In this document: one piece after another, positions 53,581 through 62,340 of the stretch
Numbering within the stretch: the first letter of the stretch is position 1
Layout of the letters: each line of letters starts with the position of its first letter
Assembly: GCF_003389455.1 (NCBI RefSeq)
Contig: NZ_QUAC01000014.1
Location: forward strand, 99,055-163,054
From: Streptomyces inhibens
Lineage (GTDB): Bacteria > Actinomycetota > Actinomycetes > Streptomycetales > Streptomycetaceae
DNA length: 64,000 bases
Reading direction: 5' to 3'
Notes under the pieces: generated by a model
Database searches by the model: none
Told to the model about the DNA's origin: nothing
Seen by the model: the letters and a program-made list of their open reading frames with translations, nothing else
Made by a program: the position numbers and the translations under genes

Positions 53581-54552
53581 ATGCGTGCCGACCGGCTTCT
53601 CTCCCTCCTTCTGCTGCTCCAGAACCGCGGGCGGATGACCGCCCCTGAGCTCGCCGCTGAACTGGAGGTATCCGTCCGTACGGTCTACCGGGACATCGAG
53701 GCGCTCAGCCTGTCGGGCGTCCCGGTCTGCGCGGATCGCGGTCCTGCGGGCGGCTACCGCCTGATGGACGGGTACCGCACGCGACTGACCGGGCTCACCG
53801 ACTCCGAGGCCGGATCGCTCTTCCTCGCCGGAGCGCCAGGTCCGGCGCGTGATCTGGGCCTCGGCGCGGCGCTGGCGACCGCTCAACTGAAGTTGCAGGC
53901 CGCGCTGCCGGACGAACTGGCCGACCGGGCACGGCGTATTCAGGACCGCTTCCACCTGGACGCCCCGGCATGGTTCCGGGACGCCGACCCGGTCCCGTAT
54001 CTTGCGCCCATCGCCCAGGCGGTGTGGGAGCAGCGTGTGCTGCGTACCCACTACCGACGGTGGAACGGTGAGGTGCACCGGGAGCTGCACCCGCTCGGCA
54101 TCGTCCTCAAAGGCGGTGTCTGGTACTTGGTGGCACTGGCGGACGAGGCCCTGCGGACCTACCGAATATCGCGGGTCCTGGCCGTGGACACCACAGGGGA
54201 AGGATTCGAGCGGCCGGCCGGATTCGATCTCTCCGCTTTCTGGGAGCAGTCCTCACGGCGCCTGGAGGCCGCGCTGCATCAGGGAACCGCGCGACTGCGG
54301 ATCTCGCCTCGCGCACAGAGGCTGCTGCCCGCGCAGTTCGGCGCGGCAGGCGCACGGGCCCTTGACGGAGCCGGACCGCCGGACGACGAGGGCTGGGTGG
54401 AGGTGGAGATGCCGGTCGAGGCGCAAGCCGTTGCAGTCAGCGATCTGCTCAGGCTGGGCGTTGAGGCAGAGGTACTCGGTCCGCGAGAGCTGCGGGAGGC
54501 GATGGCCCAGACCGTGGCCGAACTGGCACACCGGTACGCACCCTCGCCCTGA
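53581..54552 (+). CDS. WYL-domain transcriptional regulator
   Basis: The 323-residue protein has an HTH (RADRLLSLLLLLQNRGRMTA, SVRTVYRDIEALSLSGVPVC) and a WYL domain (LHPLGIVLKGGVWYLVALAD, YRISRVLAVDTTGEGFERPA) with a C-terminal extension. This is the YafY-like layout. It starts at ATG 53581, just after the long palindrome, and presumably represses both itself and DUF3224. Confidence 0.9.
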   Translation: MRADRLLSLLLLLQNRGRMTAPELAAELEVSVRTVYRDIEALSLSGVPVCADRGPAGGYRLMDGYRTRLTGLTDSEAGSLFLAGAPGPARDLGLGAALATAQLKLQAALPDELADRARRIQDRFHLDAPAWFRDADPVPYLAPIAQAVWEQRVLRTHYRRWNGEVHRELHPLGIVLKGGVWYLVALADEALRTYRISRVLAVDTTGEGFERPAGFDLSAFWEQSSRRLEAALHQGTARLRISPRAQRLLPAQFGAAGARALDGAGPPDDEGWVEVEMPVEAQAVAVSDLLRLGVEAEVLGPRELREAMAQTVAELAHRYAPSP

Positions 54553-55293
54553 GCCTCGCCCGGACTGTTGCCGCACTTGCCCTTGTCCCTGACGTGCGAA
54601 CCGGAGTACGCCGGGGAGACAGACGAAAGACGACCTCACGAGACAGGACATCGAAGAATCCGGCGAAGCAGATCGTCCGAGATGGCGCGCGAAGCGGACC
54701 AGTTCATGCGAGACGGGAAGCAGATCGACCGGGACGGGACGGCAGAACTGGACCCACCCCGCCCGGCGGCCACTGTCCTGTCTTCGTGAACCTTGATCAC
54801 GTCTCGGCGAAGGTGGAGAACCTGGTCGAGAGTTCTCCTACAGCGGCCTTGGTGGACCCATTCCTCATGGACATTGCCGCTGGCCGCTCATGGGGGTGAA
54901 GCACCCGTCAGAAGGCCGTAAGCGGCGATTGGCGCTGCTGCGATCGCTTGGCGAGGTCGATCGGTTCGGCAGGGTAGGCGCATGAACGGCGTGGGTGCGA
55001 AGGCGCGGTGGCTGGCGCGTATGGCAGTGAGCACGGTATGTGTCGGGGCGGTGATGGCTGGCGGGGCGCCGACGGCGTTTGTCGGCGCGGCGGGGCGCAA
55101 CAACCGGACCTGCGTCGCGGTCGTGGGCAGCGGCCTGCGCGTCGAGTCGGTCTCGGCGTCGACGACCTGGCGTTGAAGCTCAGCTGGATCGAGGGCTTCG
55201 ACTCTGAGGTAGGCAGCCCCGGCCCGTGGCCCTTCACCGGCCTTCTCCGACCCCAGCCGCAAGGTAGCCCCGGCGCCCCCGCCGCCTCCCGAC
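54553..55293. other. Long intergenic, one possible secreted fragment
   Basis: No gene is supported with confidence. ATG 54982 opens a frame with an Ala-rich signal-like start (ARMAVSTVCVGAVMAGGAPT) and RTCVAVVGSGLRVESV, which stops at 55176; the adjoining frame continues LALKLSWIEGFDSEVG. That may be a frameshifted small secreted protein. The first 350 bases hold only short frames without motifs. Confidence 0.35.
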
Positions 55294-55890
55294 CTACCCT
55301 CCGGCGACCGGCCGATAGGTGCACACATGCACGCCCGTACCGCTGGTGACAGTCGAGACCAGCTCGAGCGTACGCAGCGCTCCGTCGTCGGGGAAGATCG
55401 TCTTGCCGCCGCCGAGGATCACCGGCATGAGCATGAGCCGGAGCTCGTCGACCAGGCCCTCGCGCAGGAGGGCGCGCACGAGCGTGGGGCTCCCCATGAC
55501 CAACAGGTCGCCGCCGTCGGTCTCGTGCAGCTCCCGGATGCGGGCGACGGCCTTGTCGCCAGGGATGCGCGTGCTGTTGTCCCACGTCAGCGCGTCGTCG
55601 CCCAGCGTCTCGGACACGACGTACTTCGGGATGGCGTTCATCCGGTCGGCGAACGGGTCGCCGGCCCGCTCGGGCCACGCCGCGGCCATCGTCTGCCACG
55701 TGCGGCGCCCGAACAACAGCGCCTCGGCGTTGCTCAGCGCGTCGACGAAGGCACCGCCCACCACCTCCGGATCGAAGAACGTGTGCGACCAGCCGCCGTG
55801 GGCAAAGCCACCGTCGGTGTCCTCGCCGGGCCCGCCTGGCGCCTGCACGACGCCGTCCAAGCTCATGAACTCACTGATCACGATGCGCAT
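55294..55890 (-). CDS. Dihydrofolate reductase-family protein
   Basis: The 198-residue protein has the RibD C-terminal/DHFR fold: IVISEFMSLDGVVQAPGGPG, LLFGRRTWQTMAAAWPERAG, KYVVSETLGDDALTWDNSTR, LLVMGSPTLVRALLREGLVD (cofactor loop) and LMLMPVILGGGKTIFPD. It is an NADPH-dependent reductase of unknown substrate. ATG 55890 has GAGGAG about nine bases before. It is similar in kind to the gene at 34501 but clearly a different subfamily. No regulator adjoins it. Confidence 0.85.
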   Translation of the reverse strand: MRIVISEFMSLDGVVQAPGGPGEDTDGGFAHGGWSHTFFDPEVVGGAFVDALSNAEALLFGRRTWQTMAAAWPERAGDPFADRMNAIPKYVVSETLGDDALTWDNSTRIPGDKAVARIRELHETDGGDLLVMGSPTLVRALLREGLVDELRLMLMPVILGGGKTIFPDDGALRTLELVSTVTSGTGVHVCTYRPVAGG

Positions 55891-56808
55891 GGGACTCGCT
55901 CCTCTTTTCTTCCTCGCTCGGGGGATACGTCGATGCAGACTGTCACCCCGCTGCAAAATCATCGCCCCCACTCGGATCCCCAGTGGTGATGTAGAGCACA
56001 TAGCTGTACGCACAGTCGTACGTGTCTCCGACTGCGACCGCAGGCGTCGAACAGCGCGCGGGCGACTTGGGTGCGCGTCTACGTCCGACGACGTCCCTTT
56101 CAACCAACGGAACGGACAGAGCCGTTGGATCCCGGACACGGCGAAACGCCTGGCCGGTCAGTGGGGTGGAACGTCGTCCAGTCACAGTTGAGAGCAAGAC
56201 CAAGGCCGACACTCCTCACCGCACCAGATGGGGAGCTATCCCATCCTGCTATGGGAGTCAGACAAGGCATCCCGGCAGTCGTTGCCCAGCCGTGCGCTCG
56301 AACTCATCGGGTGTGCTTTGGCGGTAACGCAGCAGTTTCGACGTAGAGGCAACGGTTGAAGGACGTTACGGACACAGCAACGGGCGCTGTAGGGCTTGGC
56401 GTTGGCGGAGACGGCCGAAGAGGTGTTGTAGTGCCGTCCGCCACCGCCGTGGCCGATGGCGGATCGCCAAGCCAGATCAAATCACGCAGCCGGACTGACG
56501 CCATGGCCAGAATTCAAAACTCCCACTTGGCGAATGTCCTACGTTTCGGGGGGTGGGTCTGGACCGGTCATTCGTAGGGATAGCTGAAGAACTGTCAGCT
56601 CGGTTGACCACCCACCGGCCGTTCGCCGAGGCCGAGTTCGGCGGTGCGATAAGCGGAGTGCTGCTTGCCGGCTGTGATGTTGAGGGCTGCCTGGCGTCGT
56701 GGGCGGGGGCCTGGGACTGATTCCTTAGCCCACCTGGCCCTAACCGGTGTCGATGAACGACGTTGACTCCAGCCCGCCATGCTTCCATCTCGTCATGGAG
56801 GTGCTCAC
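55891..56808. other. Long intergenic, no gene called
   Basis: About 900 bases between divergent genes. GC content is somewhat lower than elsewhere. A TTG-initiated frame from 56356 is open for 73 codons but shows no motif. No transposase or RNA motif could be recognised, and I cannot say what this stretch does. Confidence 0.4.
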
Positions 56809-57810
56809 ATGATGGCCGAATACCGACAGCAGGACAGTCACCCGCACGCGGGTACGCCGCGGCGGCGCGTGCTGGCCGCGGCCGCCCTGGCTCCGATGCT
56901 GGCCGGGACGCCAGCCCCCGCTCGCGCCCTGCCCACCGGGACGGCCGAGGTGAAGAGCCCCAGGCTGGTCGAGCCGGTTCCCACTGTCCTATCGGACTGG
57001 GAGCACGTCGCCAACACGCTGGGCCGAACAGGCGATATCAAGCGAAATGCGATGTACCACACAGCCCTCCCACGCGGGGACCTCCGGGTGTGCTCCCGCC
57101 GCATCGTCGTCAAACCGGCACTCGCCCTCGGCTCGCACGTGTCCTTCATCCGTTACGCCGACAAAAGCACGCTGGTGATGGGCGATGTGGTGGTCACCGA
57201 GCACGAACTGCAGCCTTTCACCGATGCCCTGCACGAGCACAAGATCGGGCTGACCGCGATCCACAAGCACCTCCTTTCCCAGAGCCCCGACATCTGGTGG
57301 ATCCACGTCCATGGACACGGCCACGAAACAGTGGCTCTGGCCAGCGGCCTGCGCGCAGCGTTCGACCGTACCGGCACCCCGCCTCCGCTACCGCCGACCC
57401 CGCAACGGTCCGTCGACCTGGACACCGCCGGCATCGATGCCGCGCTGGGAGTCAAGGGCTCCATCGACGACGGCATCTACAAGTGCATCTTCGTGCGCCG
57501 CGAGACGATCACCGACGGGAACCTGGTACTACCCCCGGGACTGGGATCGACCAGCGCGTTCAACTTCCAGCCGCTGGGCGGCGGCCGGGCCGCGATCAGC
57601 GGCGATTGCGCCATGATCGCCGAGGAAGTTCAAGACGTCCTGGTGGCCCTGCGGCGTGCCGGGGCCGAGCTCGTCGAGCTGCACAACCACGGCTTGACGG
57701 ACGAACCCCGCCTGTTCTTCACGCACTTCTGGGCCGTGGGTGACGGCGTCAAGCTCGCCCGGGCCCTGCGCCCCGCGGTGGCCGCCACCAACGTCGTTCC
57801 GGCCGGCTGA
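56809..57810 (+). CDS. DUF1259 protein (LppY/LpqO-like)
   Basis: The 333-residue protein has a twin-arginine-like signal (PRRRVLAAAALAPMLAG, ending near residue 40) and two DUF1259 repeats: VFRPRGDL-type region as TALPRGDLRVCSRRIVVKPA, LTAIHKHLLSQSPDIWWIHV HGHG in the first, and KCIFVRRETITDGN with LVELHNHGLTDEPRLFFTHF in the second. The His-rich motifs suggest metal binding. In mycobacteria, LppY/LpqO are exported proteins of unknown role. ATG 56809 has GGAGGTG eight bases before. Confidence 0.85.
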   Translation: MMAEYRQQDSHPHAGTPRRRVLAAAALAPMLAGTPAPARALPTGTAEVKSPRLVEPVPTVLSDWEHVANTLGRTGDIKRNAMYHTALPRGDLRVCSRRIVVKPALALGSHVSFIRYADKSTLVMGDVVVTEHELQPFTDALHEHKIGLTAIHKHLLSQSPDIWWIHVHGHGHETVALASGLRAAFDRTGTPPPLPPTPQRSVDLDTAGIDAALGVKGSIDDGIYKCIFVRRETITDGNLVLPPGLGSTSAFNFQPLGGGRAAISGDCAMIAEEVQDVLVALRRAGAELVELHNHGLTDEPRLFFTHFWAVGDGVKLARALRPAVAATNVVPAG

Positions 57811-57886
57811 CCACCGCGCAGGCAGCGGGCTCGACCCGGCGGACCACGTCTGAGTCTGTCCGCGATCATCTCCACGGCCAGGACGA

Positions 57887-57982
57887 GAACACGTCCTCAT
57901 CGTCTGGCCGTCCGAACGCAGCGTCCCGCTCTACCGCCGAGCCGGGTTCCACCCCTCCGTCGAACTGCTGGAAGCACGATGA
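57887..57982 (+). pseudogene. GNAT acetyltransferase, C-terminal tail
   Basis: The frame reads EHVLIVWPSERSVPLYRRAG then FHPSVELLE at a stop; the S..LYRRAGF segment is the closing motif of GNAT acetyltransferases. Only 31 codons remain. Confidence 0.6.
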
Positions 57983-58301
57983 ACCGGCGACAGGCCCAAG
58001 AGCTCGACGGCTCAACGGCGACACCGCCACCCTGCTTCAACGACCGTCGCCACATCGTCGACTCCAAGACCTGGGGACGTCACGGTGGGCACCACGGTGG
58101 GCACGCCACGATCACTGGGGCCACCACGCAACCCGTCCGCCCCGGGCCGTAAGACTTGATCACTCTGGCCGGCCGCCCACGGTGCGTCGCAGGTCCTCCG
58201 CCCGCGGCGCACCGCCGCTGCTCAGGCATCCGAGCAGTGGGCCGCAGCGCGGTCGGCGTACGCGTCGGACCACCCGGACCACGACTGACGGGAGCACCGC
58301 C

Positions 58302-58781
58302 GTGCAGAACACCGAGAGTCTCGTCCACGCTTGGTGCATCGACGACCGGGAGTACCGGCGTCAGGAGGAGCGCCGCGGCCGCCGCTTCGCATACACGAGC
58401 TTCGAGCCCACCCGCACGGCGCTGGTCATGGTCGACATGGTGCCGTTCTTCGTCGACGCCAACCTCTACGCCCGCGGCATCGTCCCGAACATCCAGCACC
58501 TCGCCGACCGCCTTCGCACCGCTGGCGGAACCGTTGCCTGGGTCCTGCCTGCCCGCACGGAACGCACACCGGTCGGCGACGAATTCCACGGCCCCGAAGC
58601 GGCCGAGATGTTCCGCAACGCCGGCGGCAGCGGCCCGCTTCCCGACCGGCTGTGGCACGGCTTCACCCTCGGCAGCGACGACGTCCTCATGGAGAAGTCC
58701 GCGCCCAGCGCGTTCTTCCCGGGCCGCTGCCCGCTCCCCGAACTTCTGCAGGAGCGCGGGATCGCCGTGCACCTGGTTTTT
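58302..58781 (+). pseudogene. Isochorismatase-family hydrolase, truncated
   Basis: GTG 58302 (GGGAG seven bases upstream) begins a protein with TRTALVMVDMVPFFVDANLY, where Asp45 is the first member of the catalytic triad, IVPNIQHLADRLRTAGGTVA, and EKSAPSAFFPGRCPLPELLQ with the triad lysine. The segment holding the catalytic cysteine (TNVCC..) is missing: at about 58780 the sequence changes to an IS5 transposase, which supplies an unrelated tail in frame. The gene is therefore dead although open for 230 codons. Confidence 0.7.
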
Positions 58782-59058
58782 TCGCTGGCTACGACTCGGA
58801 CAAGACCCGCGCCCTGCTCGACGAACGCGGCCTGCACGGCCGCATCGCGCGCAAGGGCGAGAAGGCGCCGATCCAGGCAAGTCAGAGGTGGCACGTCGAA
58901 CGCACCCACGCCACCGCCTCGCTCGCTGCTACGAGCGCCGCCCCTCCGTCATCGATGCCTTCTTCGACCTCACCGACACCATCATCACGGTACGTAGCCT
59001 GATCCGTCGGGCATGGACGACCCACCGATGGGACGAACGCCCGAACCGCCGCCCGTGA
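58782..59058 (+). pseudogene. IS5-type transposase, C-terminal remnant
   Basis: The sequence reads AGYDSDKTRALLDERGLHGR, then IARKGEKAPIQASQRWHVER with the catalytic glutamate, and after a frame change ARCYERRPSVIDAFFDLTDT and VRSLIRRAWTTHRWDERPNR at the stop. It is the last third of an IS5 (IS1647-like) transposase. Confidence 0.7.
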
Positions 59059-59211
59059 CCAGACGCCAACTCTTGGGCGAAACCGACCATCGGCCCGCCC
59101 GATGCGATCGCGGCATCGCTCCGACTCGGCGGTGTTCCCGGCCCTCACATCGGGCCGGCTTCCGTCCTTTCCCGGGGTGGTTCCACCCTGGCAAAACCTT
59201 GCCAGGACCGT

Positions 59212-59772
59212 TCACTGGTTCAGGAGTTCAGCGAAGCGGTCCAGCGCACGATCGGTGCGTTGGCGGTCGCCGGTAGCTGTGAGATCGAACAGCAGACCCC
59301 GGACAACGGCCATGACCAACGTGGGCGTGACGGTGTCGTCAGGACCGGTGGAGACGTCGCGGAAGGTGGCGCCGAGCGTGTCGAACCAGTCCGTGATCGC
59401 CTCGCCCTGGTCGGGGTAGGTCTCGGGGTGAACCAGTCCGTCGGCGTGCACCTCGAAGAACAGCCGGACGAACGGCGCACGTTCGTCTGCGCCGATCCAC
59501 GCCCAGATGCCACGCAGCCGCTCTTGCGCAGAGCCCGTCTTTGGCGGAAGGTGCTCGGCCAGGCGCACAGCACCTCGGCGACGGGCCTCGGCCAGGACCG
59601 CAGCAACCAACTCCTGTTTGCTGCCGAAGTCGTAGAGCAGCATCCGTGGGCTGGTGTCGAGGGCTGCGGCCAATGGCCGCAGGCTCAGCCCGGCCAAGCC
59701 GTGCGCCAGCACATAGTCGGTCGCCCGCGCCAGCGTGCGCTCGCGACGGGCGGGATCAGCGGGTCGCCCCAC
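59212..59772 (-). CDS. TetR-family regulator
   Basis: The 186-residue protein starts at GTG 59772 (AGAGGAG about eight bases upstream) and has a TetR helix-turn-helix (RRERTLARATDYVLAHGLAG, LSLRPLAAALDTSPRMLLYD, FGSKQELVAAVLAEAR). The C-terminal helices with FVRLFFEVHADGLVHP resemble the group with a TetR_C-like lid. It is divergent from a patatin-like gene at 59857 over a 9-bp inverted repeat. Confidence 0.85.
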   Translation of the reverse strand: MGRPADPARRERTLARATDYVLAHGLAGLSLRPLAAALDTSPRMLLYDFGSKQELVAAVLAEARRRGAVRLAEHLPPKTGSAQERLRGIWAWIGADERAPFVRLFFEVHADGLVHPETYPDQGEAITDWFDTLGATFRDVSTGPDDTVTPTLVMAVVRGLLFDLTATGDRQRTDRALDRFAELLNQ

Positions 59773-59799
59773 GGTGGATCTCCTCTCAGCAACTCGGAG

Positions 59800-59839
59800 T
59801 TGAAACAGCATTAGCGAGTATATGGTACGACTGTTTCAA
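59800..59839. promoter_or_regulatory. Divergent promoter with inverted repeat
   Basis: TTGAAACAG (59800-59808) and CTGTTTCAA (59831-59839) are perfect arms 22 bases apart, in an AT-rich stretch with TATATGG between. Each arm can serve as a -35 element (TTGAAA) in one direction. It is the likely TetR operator. Confidence 0.55.
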
Positions 59840-59856
59840 TAACGAGGGAGATCACC

Positions 59857-60705
59857 TTGCACACCTTCGACCGAGCACTCGTCCTGGGTCCTGGGAGTCA
59901 CGTCGGCACCGCCTGGATGGCAGGGCTGGCCTACGGATTGCGCCGCGATGGCGTGGAACTGGGCGAAGCCGACCTGATCGTCGGGACGTCGGCCGGCGCG
60001 ATCGTCGCAGCGCTACTCGCCACCGGCCAGGACCCGGGGCGGCTCGCGACGTCGGCCCGCCAGCCAGCTCACCGGCTCAAGGTGGACCCCAGGCGGATGG
60101 GTGAGGTGTTCGCCGTACTCGGCGACCGCAGCCTGGAACCCGGCGAGGCCAGGCGTCGCGTCGGCCGGCTCGCGCTCGACAGCACCGACGTCCAGGCCGA
60201 GGAGGCGCTGATCGCGGGGCGCGCCGCCTTGATCGGCGCGGACGCGTGGCCGGAGCGGCGACTGCTGATCACCGCCGTGGACGCAACCACCGGTGAGCCC
60301 GTGGTGTGGGACCGCGACAGCGGCGTGCCGTTGGTGCACGCGGTGGCAGCGAGTAGCGCCTTCCCCGGGGCCGCGCCGCCCGTTGCCATCGACGGCCGGC
60401 GGTACATGGACGGTGCGCTGCGTGCGGGCCCCAACGCCGATCTCGCCGTTGGAGCCCGCACGCTGGTCGTGGTCGAACCGATGGCCCACCTGTTTCCCCG
60501 GGAGCCACTCAACCAGCAGCTGGCGGCCGTGGGGGCAGGCACCGTGGTGACCATCGGCCCCGATCCGGCCTCGGTGCGCGCTTTCGGCTCGGACATGGGC
60601 GACCTGGCAGCCTGGGAACCGGCCTACCAAGCGGGTCTTCGCCAGGCGGGCGACGTCGACGCGCAACTCCGCTCCATGTGGAGGGCAGAAGCCGACGCGG
60701 GCTGA
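59857..60705 (+). CDS. Patatin-like phospholipase
   Basis: The 282-residue protein is a patatin-type lipid hydrolase: VLGPGSHVGTAWMAGLAYGL replaces the usual glycine-rich oxyanion loop, GTSAG supplies nucleophile Ser45, and RRYMDGALRA supplies catalytic Asp185. It cleaves acyl ester bonds, probably of membrane lipids; the true substrate is unknown. TTG 59857 is the start, with GGGAG about eight bases upstream. It is probably controlled by the divergent TetR regulator. Confidence 0.85.
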   Translation: MHTFDRALVLGPGSHVGTAWMAGLAYGLRRDGVELGEADLIVGTSAGAIVAALLATGQDPGRLATSARQPAHRLKVDPRRMGEVFAVLGDRSLEPGEARRRVGRLALDSTDVQAEEALIAGRAALIGADAWPERRLLITAVDATTGEPVVWDRDSGVPLVHAVAASSAFPGAAPPVAIDGRRYMDGALRAGPNADLAVGARTLVVVEPMAHLFPREPLNQQLAAVGAGTVVTIGPDPASVRAFGSDMGDLAAWEPAYQAGLRQAGDVDAQLRSMWRAEADAG

Positions 60706-60922
60706 CCGCTGATCAGGTCGGTGATGTGTGGGCGCTGGCAGCCCACCGGAGGGGTCGCCGCGTAGGCCATCGTGATGCAGCAGACTCACCTCCGACGGCG
60801 GTCTTGGAGCTGGTGAAACTCGCGCTCTGGTCAGCGCAAAGGATCACGCCAAGACCGCCGTTCACGCCTGCTGAACTCCCTGGTGAGTGACGCTGTTAGA
60901 GGTCAGGTCATGCTGAGCAAGC

Positions 60923-61261
60923 TCAGCATTCGGATACCCGGTCAGGGGACACCGCACCGTCGTCGCTCATGATCTCGGTACTATCGTCGATGTAGCCGGA
61001 CCCGCCGTCGTACGACACCTTGTAGCTCCCGCCGTAGCCATAGCCGTTGGCGTCTACTTTGCCCGGCACGTGGCAGTCGACCGTCACCGTCATCAGTGTC
61101 GTCAGCTTGCCCACTGGTGTCTGGCCTCTCGCATCTGCGGACGGCCACACGGTCACGTTGTCGTAGTTCCCGATCTTGCCTTCAACGCCACACCCGGCTA
61201 AAGCCGCCATCGCGAACACGACGGCTCCCACCGACAGTGCGACATGCCTGTTGAGTTTCAC
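60923..61261 (-). CDS. Small lipoprotein, unknown
   Basis: The 112-residue protein starts at GTG 61261 with GGAGG about nine bases upstream, followed by a signal peptide and lipobox ALAGC, so it is anchored outside the membrane by a lipid. The exported part contains VTVWPSADARGQTPVGKLTT, VTVDCHVPG and SYKVSYDGGSGYIDDS, which looks like a bacterial SH3-type barrel. Partner genes are not evident. Confidence 0.7.
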   Translation of the reverse strand: MKLNRHVALSVGAVVFAMAALAGCGVEGKIGNYDNVTVWPSADARGQTPVGKLTTLMTVTVDCHVPGKVDANGYGYGGSYKVSYDGGSGYIDDSTEIMSDDGAVSPDRVSEC

Positions 61262-61608
61262 CCCGTACGTCCTCCCCGTTAGTACTGCCAAGTTGTGGCA
61301 GGCAGTAATTGTGGGTGCGGTGAACTGCGGGGGACAAGACCGCGTTGCCGCACTGCGGCCGTGCCTCGTCTGTATCTCGGTTCATGGCGGGCTTGCCTTC
61401 GTCGCCGGCGCACACCCACTGGAGCGGCTGAGTCGCAGAGCCCAGACCTTCGGCTCGGTCCCGGGTCATCCGGTGGGCGGTATACGGCAGCCTGCGGCCG
61501 GTGAAGGCGATCCGGGCGCACCTCCCATCATCGTTCCGGGCCTCCAGGAACCGGTGACCTGACGAGCAGCTCAGGCTCGGACCATAAAGGACGAGCTCAA
61601 TCGGCAGC

Positions 61609-62229
61609 TCAATCGGCCGAGGGCGCCTCGTAGTGTTCCGCGAAGGCCGCGAGCAGTTCCGGGGACCAGGTCAGGTCGCCGTTCCGGAGGTCGCTGATTA
61701 CTGCCCGGACCCAGCGTTCCTCGGCGACGACCATGGCGTGCACGTATTCGTTCTCGATGAGAGTCACGCGCGGGAGGCCGGAGCCGGCGTCGACGGCCTG
61801 GCGCGCCTCCAGGTCGGTGCGCTGTGCGGCGAGGTGCTCCGCGCGCTTTTCCAGCACTTCCAAGGCCTCGGCCGGGGTGAGCATGGGCACGTTGGAAAGC
61901 GCGGCCGGGAAGACCGGGAACTCGCTCTTGGGGACGGCGAGCATCTGCTCCAGCCACTGACGGGCGACGGCGCGGCCTTCCGCGGTGACCTCGTAGACCG
62001 TGCGCTCGGGGTACTGCTGGTCGCGCTCGGTCTGTCGTACGGCGATCAGTCCGCCTGCGTGCAGCCGCTCGATGGTGCGGTACAGGCCTGCCCGCTGGCC
62101 GACGTTGACCACCTGCTCCTTGCCCCACTGCTTGATCAGTTGCTGGAGGCCGTACGGATGCAGTGGTCGGTAGTGCAGCAGCGCCAGCACGGTCAGGCCG
62201 AGCGGCGAACTCTTCACGGGAGCGGTCAT
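61609..62229 (-). CDS. PadR-family regulator
   Basis: The 206-residue protein has a PadR winged helix (LGLTVLALLHYRPLHPYGLQ, YRTIERLHAGGLIAV, ERTVYEVTAEGRAVARQWLE) and a C-terminal helical dimerisation region. The binding site before ATG 62229 is weak. It is divergent from an FAD monooxygenase gene, and the perfect 11-bp inverted repeat at 62256 is its likely operator. PadR repressors typically respond to phenolic or drug-like compounds, which fits the monooxygenase. Confidence 0.85.
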   Translation of the reverse strand: MTAPVKSSPLGLTVLALLHYRPLHPYGLQQLIKQWGKEQVVNVGQRAGLYRTIERLHAGGLIAVRQTERDQQYPERTVYEVTAEGRAVARQWLEQMLAVPKSEFPVFPAALSNVPMLTPAEALEVLEKRAEHLAAQRTDLEARQAVDAGSGLPRVTLIENEYVHAMVVAEERWVRAVISDLRNGDLTWSPELLAAFAEHYEAPSAD

Positions 62230-62255
62230 GCCGGTAAGTCTAGTAGGGACGAAAC

Positions 62256-62287
62256 TAGTTGCACTGAGACTAGGTGCAGTGCAACTA
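62256..62287. promoter_or_regulatory. PadR operator palindrome
   Basis: TAGTTGCACTG (62256-62266) and CAGTGCAACTA (62277-62287) are perfect 11-base arms with a 10-base spacer holding a further CTAG. It lies between the divergent PadR and monooxygenase genes. Confidence 0.75.
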
Positions 62288-62340
62288 TGAGCGGGCCGGG
62301 CACGCGGCCCGGCGCGAACGAATCCACAGTGGGAGCGGTC

